From Bremia lactucae (Eukaryota; Oomycota; Peronosporomycetes; Peronosporales; Peronosporaceae), in assembly GCF_004359215.1 (NCBI RefSeq), contig NC_090612.1:2271064-2295207 (forward strand): DNA of 24,144 nucleotides. Reading direction: 5' to 3'. Under the pieces are notes generated by a model. That model saw only the letters and a program-made list of their open reading frames with translations. It was not told the DNA's origin and ran no database searches. A program made the translations under genes and the position numbers. Shown here one piece after another: positions 15,615 to 23,880 of the stretch; the stretch's first letter is position 1; each line of letters begins with the position of its first letter.

Positions 15615-16140
15615 CCAGCTCATTACGAAGGGCATGTAGTGCCTAATCGTTTGACAATTGCTCAACCGCAATCTTCGCTCAGTATTTCGACCGATCGATG
15701 CATAGACCATTCATCTTCGTCTGTAAAGCATGACGACAGTAATGCATATGATCCACATCCCCCCGCAATCAATGGAGGACGCGACCGTGATTATGAACGG
15801 TCGGGCCCGAAAAGTAAGTCGGACTAGAGTTATAATCCATATTCATTGATGGACTCGAATTGTCAGAAGCGCTTTCTAGTTTGGCGCTTTCTGAACCACC
15901 GTGACGTGAGAGGGTTCCGAACGCGTTCGATTGCGAGGGCATTTACCCTCTCATGACAAATGGGAACCTCGCTTCAATTTCGGTTGGATGTTCCGGGTCT
16001 CGTCAAACAATATGACGAGAAGTATCCGATAATCCACGAGGATCATAAAAAGAGCGCTTCGCGAGCTCGTAGAGGGATTGCAAATTATCAATTTTCCATC
16101 GCGCATCTCAGAAGAGAAGCACACTCACGATGAGGATACT
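15615..16140 (+). pseudogene. Pol C-terminus with chromodomain
   Basis: A serine/histidine-rich linker (TDRCIDHSSSSVKHDDSNAY, 15684-15750) leads to a chromodomain-like segment read across frames. The beta strand FLVWRFLNHRDVRG lies near 15872. R.RGHLPSHDKWEPRFNF near 15926-15985 has the WEP motif conserved. LDVPGLVKQYDEKYPI follows near 15985. Chromodomains at the integrase C-terminus direct chromovirus-type Ty3 elements to particular chromatin. Frameshifts between the strands make this copy non-functional. The tail HKKSASRARRGIAN continues to about 16130. Confidence 0.75.
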
Positions 16141-16637
16141 TTCACGAGTACGCCTCCCTAGGGGCTTGAACTGCGCTCTTAAAAAAAGCAGGATTATGAG
16201 TCCTCCCACAAGAGTCAAGGCGAACCTGCATCTCTAGACAAACGGTGCAAGCGTGCACACTTAAGCGTGCACCTCTTTCAAACCGGTCACGTACCGTAAC
16301 CACTTTGTCAGGCTCGCAAACTACGCTTTGTACGCTTTATATATATATATGTTCTATAAACCTGGGACAAGAGATTCACATCTTTGGCACGCTAGCCAGT
16401 CAACCATCGATGCCGGAAAAGGGCATCGATGAAGAATTCGTTTTGTCCTCACGAGGCAACCAGGGATTTTGTATGCCATAATTGTCACCTCAGAGGTGAC
16501 GCGCAATAATTTAGTCACCATGCGCAAACGTTGGTATAAAAATAAACCAACAAGTGCTCCCTTACCAATAAAGACACAATAATACTATCTGTTGCTCGAA
16601 ATCAGTCACTGTAGTCACTGTTGGCAAAGGCATGTGA
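16141..16637 (+). other. 3' untranslated region of the full-length element
   Basis: No coding. Contains GTGCACACTTAAGCGTGCAC (near-palindrome, about 16253-16272), an AT microsatellite at about 16338-16351, a CATCGATGCC / GGCATCGATG hairpin (about 16407-16433) and GTCACCTC-A-GAGGTGAC (16484-16500). The shared inverted repeat with 19833 ends near 16433. A clear polypurine tract before 16638 is not preserved. Confidence 0.5.
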
Positions 16638-17420
16638 TGGATCGGGGTGTCCGGTTACATAAAATACCATTTTTAACGAGGAATAATATAGGAGAGAATA
16701 AATTCATAATCTTTAAATAATTTACTCAACATCCAAATTACTGTACATGGTAATATTATAGCAGTAATTCGAAAATTCTGTTGTAACGGATCTATGGCTT
16801 ACAGGTTTTTTCAATTACGAGGGAGCGTAAGGAAGCGCGCAAGTAAGGTTAATTTTAACTCGTTTTTCATTTTATCTAAGTTCGAGTGGTCCATGGGCTC
16901 ATGGGAGCATCTCAAATATAGGTCGCAATCCTATTGGATGATTATGGGTATGGTTCCACTTGTCAGCGAACGGAAACAGAACGCGCTTCACCCGCTATCT
17001 CGGGTACAGCGTATACGTAATTATGTATATTGTGCACTTAGGTGATGATACTGGCTAAATCGCATCTAGCAAGTAGTGTAGCGATACACCCGTTGCATCT
17101 GTTTATTGGTTGATTAAGTCGTTGAATCAGCCTTGTCAATCACTGCTAGACGCGCGAATGGGAGTTAGCAATGAGAGGCGTGATAGTTAGTTAGTCAGCT
17201 AAGAATATTGCAAATACGTGAGAAATTAATAAATTAATACAGTTTTTCTTTTTTCCTATACTAAGCCTTTTCAGAATCGACCTTCATTTGTTAAGCCAAG
17301 CTTAGCAACGGAAAACCTTCCTCTTCACGTCATGTACGTGAAGTACTCGGACGTCACCTTCACTTATATCATTGCAGGTTGGCTAGTACAGAAGCAGTAC
17401 TAGCGAGGTGCCCCGTTACA
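16638..17420 (+). repeat. 3' LTR of the full-length element, interrupted
   Basis: The head TGGATCGGGGTGTCCGGTTA is a decayed form of the family head motif. The GAGGAATAAT and TGGTAATATTA blocks match the 5' LTR up to 16781. The match resumes at 17098 (TTATTGGTTGATTAA) and runs through CTTCACGT / ACGTGAAG (about 17325-17345) and GCTAGTAC / GTACTAGC to the end GCCCCGTTACA at 17420. The gap is a nested insertion. Confidence 0.75.
16782..17097 (-). mobile_element. Nested solo LTR (316 bp) with perfect 5-bp target duplication
   Basis: The termini are TGTAACGG at 16782 and CCGTTGCA at 17097. TCTGT occurs immediately before (16777-16781) and after (17098-17102), and removing the insert plus one TCTGT restores the host LTR. 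The family head motif sits at the right end (reverse complement TGCAACGGGTGTATCGCTAC), so orientation is minus. No coding; the plus-strand frame at 16794-17045 is incidental. It is shorter than the 444-bp LTRs and its interior is not obviously theirs. Confidence 0.85.
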
Positions 17421-18070
17421 GGTATGACCCGAAATGCCTTGGCGTAACGCCAACAAACCTTTACCGACATTTACTGTGGCACCATCTCGGCTGACCTCTT
17501 TGCTGGAAGTTTTGCGTGGCACTCTACGTGCACCAGAGAAATCACACACAAAATGACTCGGCCCTAGGCCCACACTGCTTTCAGTAGCCAGTAATTCGTT
17601 ATCAGAATAAGTTGCACTACACAATATACGTGCCGTTTCACAAATATTTTTTATTGAGCCACGCTAGAGACTAATGTCATCGACGTTGGAGTTACTTCCA
17701 GTATATAATACACTGACAGACTATTGCAGTGGCTCGCACCAACAACGCTTTTGTTGCTTATCAAAGGTGGATGCCTAATACTCGCCAAAAGTGTGCGAGG
17801 AACATTGCGCGTTGCGCTTATGATCTTAGGCCCAAAGCAATCCATGGATTATGGCGTTCATGTCAGGAATAAGATCATATTTTGAATCCAAATTCAAGAC
17901 GACTGTCGAAGTCGAAAAGCGTCACACCTAAGTTCAACAAAACTATTCGCACGGTAACGCATGTCCCATTCGCTAAGCGAACAGTAACCAAATTTCCTTT
18001 ATACGCTTTAAGCAACTCATCCAATCGTTTTTTTTTCTTTGAAAGAACGACACTAAAAACGATCACAACT
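17421..18070 (-). pseudogene. Protease-linker fragment of a third Gypsy lineage
   Basis: The minus strand reads GNLVTVRLANGTCVTVRIVL, LNLGVTLFDFDSRLEF (18010-17880), the second half of a retropepsin-like domain. After a frameshift, ISATRNVPRTLLAS, RHPPLISNKSVVG and SLSV.Y follow, then an unordered linker (ATESSVGLGPSHFVCDFSGA, RRVPRKTSSKEVSRDGATV). The protease is clearly different from family 1 (VRLATGASITVT). RT is not present: the full-length element was inserted at the linker's distal end (17420). Upstream on this strand (18071-18140) the active-site region is unrecognisable. The plus-strand frame 17882-18139 is its antisense. Confidence 0.62.
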
Positions 18071-18934
18071 ATTCAAAGCTCTTCACAGTCGTCTCACCGA
18101 CAAACAAGCCTGGATTGTATCGACGCACTGCGCCATTAAGCACATAACTTATCGAGGCTAAGATCTATTGATGTTCACTCGCTAGAGGTTCCACGTAGCC
18201 TGGTCTTCCTCAGCAGGGCGGCCCGCGCCTACTGAGAGTCGTCAGTTTGCCGCACCGTACGATATTTATGTTGTGAGCATGCACATTGTTCGTCTGAGCT
18301 TTGGGCGGGTAGTGTAATAAGCACGTCGAACGCAAGTGTTTCGTGCTTCCGCACATAAACATCTACGGATGTTTCTGCTGCGTACCGTTGCGGGCTCTAT
18401 TTAATGTGAACGCAGCATTCAACGCAATATTTACAGCCCATGAGGGTGTATTCTATAGCTCTGCCACCGAAGTTTGAAATGGTCACCATCTCGCTGTTTT
18501 TCCGATCGAAGCATAGCCAAGTTCATGGCCATTTCCACCACTTTCTTTTGAAATGAGATGTTTTCAGCTTTGCTGACCTTATATGTTTTACTTAGCACTT
18601 ACAGACAAGAGAAAAAGCTTCAGGTACCGAGTAGGCGTGGATGCTGCCAAATAATTCTGAATCTGTTCAGTCAGGGTGAGCTCATAGAGCATAAAGGCGT
18701 CAGCCGCGCACTAAGCACCACTGAAATCCGAGCTACGATAATATCCATTTGCTCGTCCTCAACTAAAACGCATTCAGCTCTTCAAACGCTAAGCGTGAAG
18801 TCTGAGAGGTTCGGAAGTCGTTCCATCCTCACAGATAATCAGTCCGTAAAGACTTAGTGTAGATTGACTACAAGTGCGGCCACGTATAGCGGATCTACAT
18901 TGCTCCTTAGTCAAAGGAGAACTTATAGGCTCAA
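18071..18934. other. Unassigned segment
   Basis: No recognised domain on either strand. The minus strand has a coherent short stretch (ADAFMLYELTLTEQIQNYLA, ASTPTRYLKLFLLSVSAK, about 18695-18582) that could be Gag of the third lineage because it lies upstream of that protease in the right orientation; I do not recognise it. A 99-codon plus frame at 18558-18857 lacks supporting features. Confidence 0.4.
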
Positions 18935-19378
18935 TGTAACGAGGCGCTTTTCACAGTACTACTACAGCACTGCTGCTAATAATGTAGGCAAGGTTCCTCT
19001 GATTACCTCACGTACACGACGTGCAGTGGGAGATTCTAAATCGCTTAACGATCGCTTAGCAACAAGGCAAATCAAGAAATTTGACTGTTTAATATGAATT
19101 AAGTTCCTACGAACTCTCGTATTCTTATACTTAATATAGAAATAAATATGTAAAGTGACTGATTGCTAACCGCCTATTCGAGCGTCTAGCAGCGAGTGGC
19201 GGGATTGATTTACCGACTAAATCGATTAATGAACAGAACTGATTAATGAACAGAACTGTCACATTACTGCCACGATATCACGATGTGTGGCAATATTTTA
19301 TCCGAGATGATACTATTTATTTTTCGTTACAATCCTCTTATAGTTAGCAATAATCATGTAATAGGTTACCCCGTTAGA
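18935..19378 (-). repeat. Complete family 1 LTR (444 bp), 3' LTR of minus element
   Basis: The minus-strand start is TCTAACGGGG with the 22-base head motif at 19357-19378. It ends GCGCCTCGTTACA at 18935. Internal hairpin words match other family 1 LTRs, including a direct duplication of a CAGTTCTG..CATTAATC block (about 19224-19256). Pol-tail coding lies just upstream on the minus strand, so this is the 3' LTR. Confidence 0.72.
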
Positions 19379-19832
19379 CCCCATTAACCAAACACTTAAT
19401 TGTTTTGAACACTCCAACTCGTTTATCGCATGGGTAACACGACCACGCGGTGCGCCTTAATGCTGCGAACCTAGCCGCCGCTCAGTTGTTTGCAGGTGAT
19501 AAAGACCAGGATGCAGCAGACGTTTAGTCGTCTGCTGCGGGCAACTACCCGGGTGCAAAATCTGGTTGCAGGTGTACATGATGAGTCGGACCTAAAAAAC
19601 ATATTTAAGGGCCTCCGGATCACTCAGTGCCGATACAGCTAAACGTATCAATTAGGATTTTTTTCGCAAAGGTGTCCTTTTCGCCCGACCATACGAAAAG
19701 GTTCCTCATGTAATGACTCCGATAATGGTGACAATGCTCGTAATGTAAATGCATATCACCAGGAACGAAGTAATTATGAAGATCACTACAAAAAAAATGT
19801 TATCTCAAATGCAAACATTAGTCAAAGGGAGA
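19379..19832 (-). pseudogene. Pol C-terminal tail and 3' UTR of minus element
   Basis: The minus strand ends in ...LPMR and a stop at 19435-19433, matching LLTMR-stop at 8440 in another copy. The preceding tail is decayed but keeps a GCAGCAGACG / CGTCTGCTGC hairpin (19513-19538) homologous to the CGGCAGAC / GTCTGCCG hairpin at 8532-8552, with one base pair exchanged. The remainder, to the edge of the inverted repeat, has no recognisable coding. Confidence 0.55.
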
Positions 19833-21265
19833 AAGATCGATGCCCTCTTCAAGCATCGATGGTTTATTGACAAGTGTGCCAAGGATGTGAAGCCCTTGTT
19901 CCAGGCTTATAAAACCTATATATATATATATAAAGAGCATACAAAGTGTAGGCCGCGAGCCTGACAAACTTGTTTCGGTACGTGACCGATTTGAAAGAGG
20001 TGCACGCTTAAGTGTGCACGCTTGCACCATTTGTCTAGAGATGCAGGTTCGCCTTGACTCTTGTGGGAGGACTCATAATCCTGCTTTTTTAAGAGCGCAG
20101 TTCAAGCCCCTAGGGAGGCGTACTCATGAAAGTATCCTCATCGAGAGTGTGCTTCTCTTCTGAGATGCGCGATGGAAAATTGATAATTTGCAATCCCTCT
20201 ACGAGCTCGCGAAGCGCTCTTTTTATGATCCTCGTGGATTATCGGATACTTCTCGTCATATTGTTTGACGAGACCCGGAACATCCAACCGAAATTGAAGC
20301 GAGGTTCCCATTTGTCATGAGAGGGTAAATGCCCTCGCAATCGAACGCGTTCGGATCTCTCTCACCTCACGGTACTTCAGAAAGCGCCAAACTAGAAAGC
20401 GCTTCTCACAATTCGAGTCCATCAATGAATATGGATTATAAACCTGGTCCGACTTACTTCTCGGGCCCGACCGTTCATAATCACGGTCGCGTCCTCCATA
20501 GATTGCGGGGGGATGTGGATCATTTGCATTACTGTCGTCATGCTTTACAGACGAAGATGAATGGTCTATGCATCGATCGGTCGAAATACTGAACGAAGAT
20601 TGCGGTTGAGCAATTGTCAAACGATTAGGCACTTGAAGCCCTTCGTAATGAGCTGGCGGCACGACATTTTTATCCTTAAAGGATGAAGCGAAACGTCTGA
20701 CCTTGTACCATCGGTCTGGCGGCATTTCGCCACGACGTTCTATTTTTGAGAGATGAAGTGTTACGTCTGACCCGAGATCATTAGTCGGCATCTCGTCACG
20801 ACGTTTTATGCTTCAAGGATGAAGTGAAACGTCTAACCCGGGACCATCAGTCTGAATGATGCTTTGGACCGTACCGGTGCGATTCGCACTCGGAAAAGCC
20901 TCGTGCTGGTAGGACGGGCGGAGACGGGTGACGTGAAACGTGGGATGCGTGCGCATCCTACGAGGCAGCTCGATCGTGTATGCATTTCCTTGGTGGTGCA
21001 ATACCCAAAACTGGCCGATATGCTTGCGCGGTAATGAACTGCCTAACTCATAATAACTTCATATGAAGGTGATTCGATTATACCAGAAGAACTAATCAAA
21101 TGGTTTAATTCGTCACAACAGGTTAGGCAGATTAATCGTAGACAGTAGTACTAGATCGTTACCATTTTGATCAGCGTTCCGTTTATGGCGGTCCACCGCA
21201 TCAGCAATGGGATCCTGCACGAAGTGAGCCATTGCTTTTCGAGCCGGCAAGTATTTTCCTGCTGA
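19833..21265 (-). pseudogene. Integrase C-terminus and chromodomain of minus element (right arm of 1.4-kb inverted repeat)
   Basis: The minus strand reads VQDPIADAVDRH.RNADQNG and NDLVLLST near 21230-21150, an insertion of about 75 bp, then the GPF-proximal module (HHQGNAYTIELPRRMRTHPT, FHVTRLRPSYQHEAFPS; 21001-20813). The three-unit tandem array (20848-20655) follows, then a 158-codon frame (20791-20315) with STDRCIDHSSSSVKHDDSNA and the chromodomain strand EKRFLVWRFLKYREV. A stop and frameshift precede DKWEPRF and LDVPGLVKQYDEKYPI. Nothing upstream of about 21265 belongs to this element, so it is a 5'-truncated copy lacking RT, RNase H and the integrase core. Confidence 0.8.
20655..20848 (-). 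repeat. Three-unit tandem repeat (minus copy)
   Basis: Counterpart of 15416-15614, with unit starts (minus) near 20848, 20782 and 20712. The third unit is slightly shorter because GACGTGAT is missing. Confidence 0.78.
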
Positions 21266-21844
21266 TTCGGTTTTAGTTTCAGGAATCGCGGGTTAATTCA
21301 AAGACTTATCTAACTAGTGATCAGAACTGTCGCTTTACCGCTAAACCATTACTGTGTATGGTAATATAGGAATCGTTAAGTAAAATTATCGAAAGATAAT
21401 ACAGTTTGGAATCGTTAATCTCTTTACAAGTTTTCGCAAGATCCCTTCAATTCGATATGGCTCTATATGATTGGTTAATTTCTCAGCTGAAACCTATGAT
21501 AAAGTGGCTCGTTTTCTGGTGGTAACATTGTTGCAGCGGCCTTGGATGCACCTATGCACTAAGATGTGGCCGTTGCAGGAGGGTAGGTCACAACTCACGA
21601 AGATGCGAAAAAGAGGACCCACTTTATATGATAGAACGTTCTTGTGTCACCAATGTGATCAAGATTGTGATTACACAAGTAAACGAAAAAATGTTCACTT
21701 AAATATGTTTTATTCTACTTTTTTGTGCTATTTGTATCTTTCTTATTATTTAAAAATATATATCTGAAAGTATGACTAGGGCTTAGCTCCTGGCATGCTT
21801 TAGCTCAGGCAAGTCTCTACTTTACTCTAGCACCACACAGATCG
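21266..21844. other. Probable LTR debris plus an unrecognised open frame
   Basis: 21266-21440 on the minus strand resembles the middle of family 1-type LTRs (TATTACCATACACAGTAATG, then GACAGTTCTGATCA), as in 16735 and 19240; low confidence. A plus frame 21471-21767 (98 codons, MVNFSAETYDKVARFLVV...) contains FLCHQCDQDCDYTSKRKNVH. The cysteine/histidine spacing does not fit a standard C2H2 finger, and there is no promoter, homolog or context to support a gene. I leave it uncalled. Confidence 0.35.
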
Positions 21845-22275
21845 TGGAACGGGGCAATACTAACTTGTAATGTTTCAGTATAAGTCCACTTCGCACTGCT
21901 TCAGTGCGAGTGGTGCCTTACGTCACTCCAAGTACACTAGTACGTGCAGAGGAAGACTCTCTTTTAAAACACTTGGTGTAAAGAGACTTAAAAGTAAACT
22001 GTATAGAATATAATTAAGTTCTTCTGTTTCTATCTATTTAATACTAACTTAATTACAAACTAATACAAAAAAATGTAATAAAGTCTTATCTGTCTCTCTC
22101 TCTTTGCGCGCGTCCAACGCTGACTGGACCGCGAAGAAAGTAGATATGATATTCTATTTCTACCAATGAATAAGCTTTTCAAATATTGCGATTTAAAGTA
22201 ATATTCTCCAAATATTATTTACCTTTAGATAATATTTAAATTAACAACCTTTATGTAACGGGGTGTATCGTTACA
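21845..22275 (-). repeat. Family 1 LTR (431 bp), head-to-head with the next
   Basis: The minus-strand start lies in the head palindrome 22254-22275. It ends TGCCCCGTTCCA at 21845. Internal order matches 7884-8327, including the CTTATCTGTCTCTCTC and GACTGGACCGCG blocks. The flank beyond 21845 is not a primer-binding site, so it is not a functional 5' LTR. Confidence 0.78.
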
Positions 22276-22695
22276 TGAAAGTAACACTTAAAGGTTGTTA
22301 ATTAATATATTATCTAAAAGGTAGATAATTTTGAGAACATTACTTTACATAGTAATGTTCAGAAATCTTATCCATAAAGAGGTATAGGCCATTACATCTA
22401 TTTATCCCGCAGATTAATCATCTGTAAACGTAAACAAAGAGAGAGAGAGAGAAGAGATTTCAATAGCATGTTTAGTTTCACTTTATAATTAAGTTAGCAT
22501 TAACATATAGAAAGAAAAGATCCTTAATTATATTAATACAGTTTTCATTTAACCCTCTTTAAGGTAGTTGTCTTAAAGAGTAGTCTTCCTCTGCACGTAC
22601 TAGTGTACTTGAGGTAACGTAAGACACCACTCGCAACTGAAGCAGTGCGAAGTGGACTTGTACTGAAACAGTACAAGTCGTAGTGCCCCGTTACA
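22254..22695 (+). repeat. Family 1 5' LTR (442 bp) of copy 3
   Basis: Starts TGTAACGGGGTGTATCGTTA(CA) at 22254, shared with the opposite LTR. A GAACATTACT / AGTAATGTTC hairpin is at 22335-22360, a GA microsatellite near 22439-22452 and a GACTTGTACTG / CAGTACAAGTC hairpin near 22656-22680. It ends GTGCCCCGTTACA at 22695. Primer-binding site and gag follow in order. Confidence 0.85.
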
Positions 22696-22697
22696 CC

Positions 22698-22710
22698 TGG
22701 TAGCACTTTG
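22698..22710 (+). promoter_or_regulatory. Primer-binding site of copy 3
   Basis: TGGTAGCACTTTG, two bases after the LTR end. Confidence 0.65.
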
Positions 22711-22736
22711 CAGTCCGTCCAAGGACCACATTTCCT

Positions 22737-22762
22737 TCATCTAACATGGACATGTTAGATGA
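22737..22762 (+). repeat. Hairpin enclosing the gag start codon
   Basis: TCATCTAACATG, loop GA, then its exact reverse complement (12-bp arms). The ATG of gag (22746-22748) is the last codon of the left arm. In RNA it would sequester the start. The homologous hairpin in the full-length element at 11515-11533 has 7-bp arms with a T-A pair replaced by C-G. Confidence 0.88.
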
Positions 22763-23880
22763 TAGTGGGAATACGCATCACGTTTCGCGTGAAAGCTACT
22801 CCTTTCTAAGTGACATAGAAAGGAGTGCGGTCGAACGAATGAGTTTGACCGTAGGGAACGATACCATCTTGGCCATGCTGTCCGGTTCGGACATAGATGC
22901 CCTCCATTCAGCCATCGCCAAGTTCATACAACATGAACTTGACGAGATGAAGGAGAAGGTAGCCTTGCTGAATCATAAAGGCTCTCAACATGCAGAACTG
23001 TTGAGGTTACAAGCGGTACAGACCCCTGTACCTGGGATGACGCACATGCGTCGTCCCGAAACCTTAAAGATTGACATTTCTTAGTATGGGGGAGTCGAAG
23101 AAGACTCTCTCTTGAGATGGTTTCTCGAGTTAGACGATGCCATAAGGGCGCGTCATATCGTCGACGAGCAAATGCAAGTCGCATTCGGTTAGTCAAACTT
23201 GGCAGGTCGAGCCAAAACTTGGGCATTGGGCCTTAAGTTGCGCGACCCATATGTCTTTGGGTCGCTAAAGGCCTTTAAAGCCCGGCTCAAATAGACCTTT
23301 GAACCGCCTAGGGCTGAGTTCAGAGCTCGTTCAGAGCTTCTGAAACTCAAGCAAGGCAAGCGTAGTGTTCACGCATATGCCCAGCACATACGACTCTTAG
23401 CGAGTTGTATTACAAATAACCCAGTCCATATACACACACTGGTTACGGTGTTCATGCAAGGTCTTACGGATGGTCCCGTAAAGACCCACCTGTTCCGCTT
23501 GGAACTGGATACGCTTGAAGAAGCAATACTTTAGCTTGAGACAGGCTCAAGCTAGTTCGTCATCGTATGGTCCTCCAAGACGGAACGAGTTAGGAGGTCC
23601 AGAACCCATGGACCTTTCTTACGTCGAAGCGAGAGACCTCGCTTTTCGAGCAAAAAGCGATCGCAGAAATGCCATCGCTGCCAAAAAAAAAGGACGCTAC
23701 GCTCATGAGTGTAGTGCACCACGCCCAGCACCGAAAGGTACTGAACGCAATTTAGGACCGCATGCAAAAAAAGGGCAACGGTCGCGGGTCCTACGTTGTT
23801 GCGAAATCGCAACAGCAAGGCGGACCGCCAAAAAACGGTCGAGGTCAGTAGGGACGCAACGCCCTACTGATCCAGCAACC
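22746..23880 (+). pseudogene. Ty3/Gypsy family 1 Gag, copy 3
   Basis: ATG at 22746 with the best-preserved N-terminus of the family: 112 codons (MDMLDDSGNTHHVSRESYSF..., LHSAIAKFIQHELDEMKEKV) without the 1-bp deletion of copies A and B. In-frame TAG stops follow at 23082-23084 (IDIS-stop), about 23190 and 23292. A 20-bp deletion near 23528 removes part of ISVAEQEDF and shifts the frame. In the nucleocapsid the run of A is nine long (eight in copy B), giving another shift, and the zinc-knuckle histidine codon is CGC (Arg). The basic tail and DPATSREFANHLT end at a stop near 23909. It has 442-bp LTR, primer site and leader intact upstream. Confidence 0.85.

Larger units (their letters stand above)
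15035..16433 (+). repeat. Left arm of 1.4-kb inverted repeat
   Basis: Matches the reverse complement of 19833-21265 from the LAREAMV segment through the GPF module, tandem array, chromodomain and 3' UTR hairpins. Interruptions are short: about 75 bp extra in the right arm near 21040-21115, and extra bases here near 15145. The arms are separated by about 3.4 kb. Confidence 0.88.
10937..17420 (+). mobile_element. Full-length degenerate Ty3/Gypsy family 1 element with chromodomain
   Basis: A single 6,484-bp insertion: 5' LTR 10937-11468, decayed primer-binding site, gag, protease, partial RT, RNase H, integrase, GPF module, chromodomain and 3' LTR 16638-17420, in canonical Ty3 order. The flanking five bases are CGTAT on the left and GGTAT on the right, a target-site duplication with one mismatch. 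Every domain has stops or frameshifts, and the N-terminal half of RT is deleted at the pro-RT fusion near 12800. The 3' LTR contains a nested solo LTR. The element is old: LTRs differ extensively and in length (532 versus about 462 bp after removing the insert). Confidence 0.85.

Noticed and set aside
16338..16351. AT dinucleotide run near TATAAA-like sequence as a promoter
   Set aside because: Within an element 3' UTR and mirrored at about 19917-19932; simple-sequence repeat with no start site or gene downstream.
16794..17045. 83-codon plus-strand frame beginning MAYRFFQLRG, superficially like a short effector
   Set aside because: Lies entirely within a 316-bp solo LTR with target duplication; no signal peptide and no RxLR-type arrangement.
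17882..18139. 85-codon plus-strand frame
   Set aside because: Antisense of the third-lineage protease VRLANGTCVTV.
21471..21767. 98-codon frame with CHQCDQDCDYTSKRKNVH, possible zinc finger
   Set aside because: Spacing does not fit C2H2, CCHC or BED patterns, no second histidine where needed, and the neighbourhood is repeat debris.
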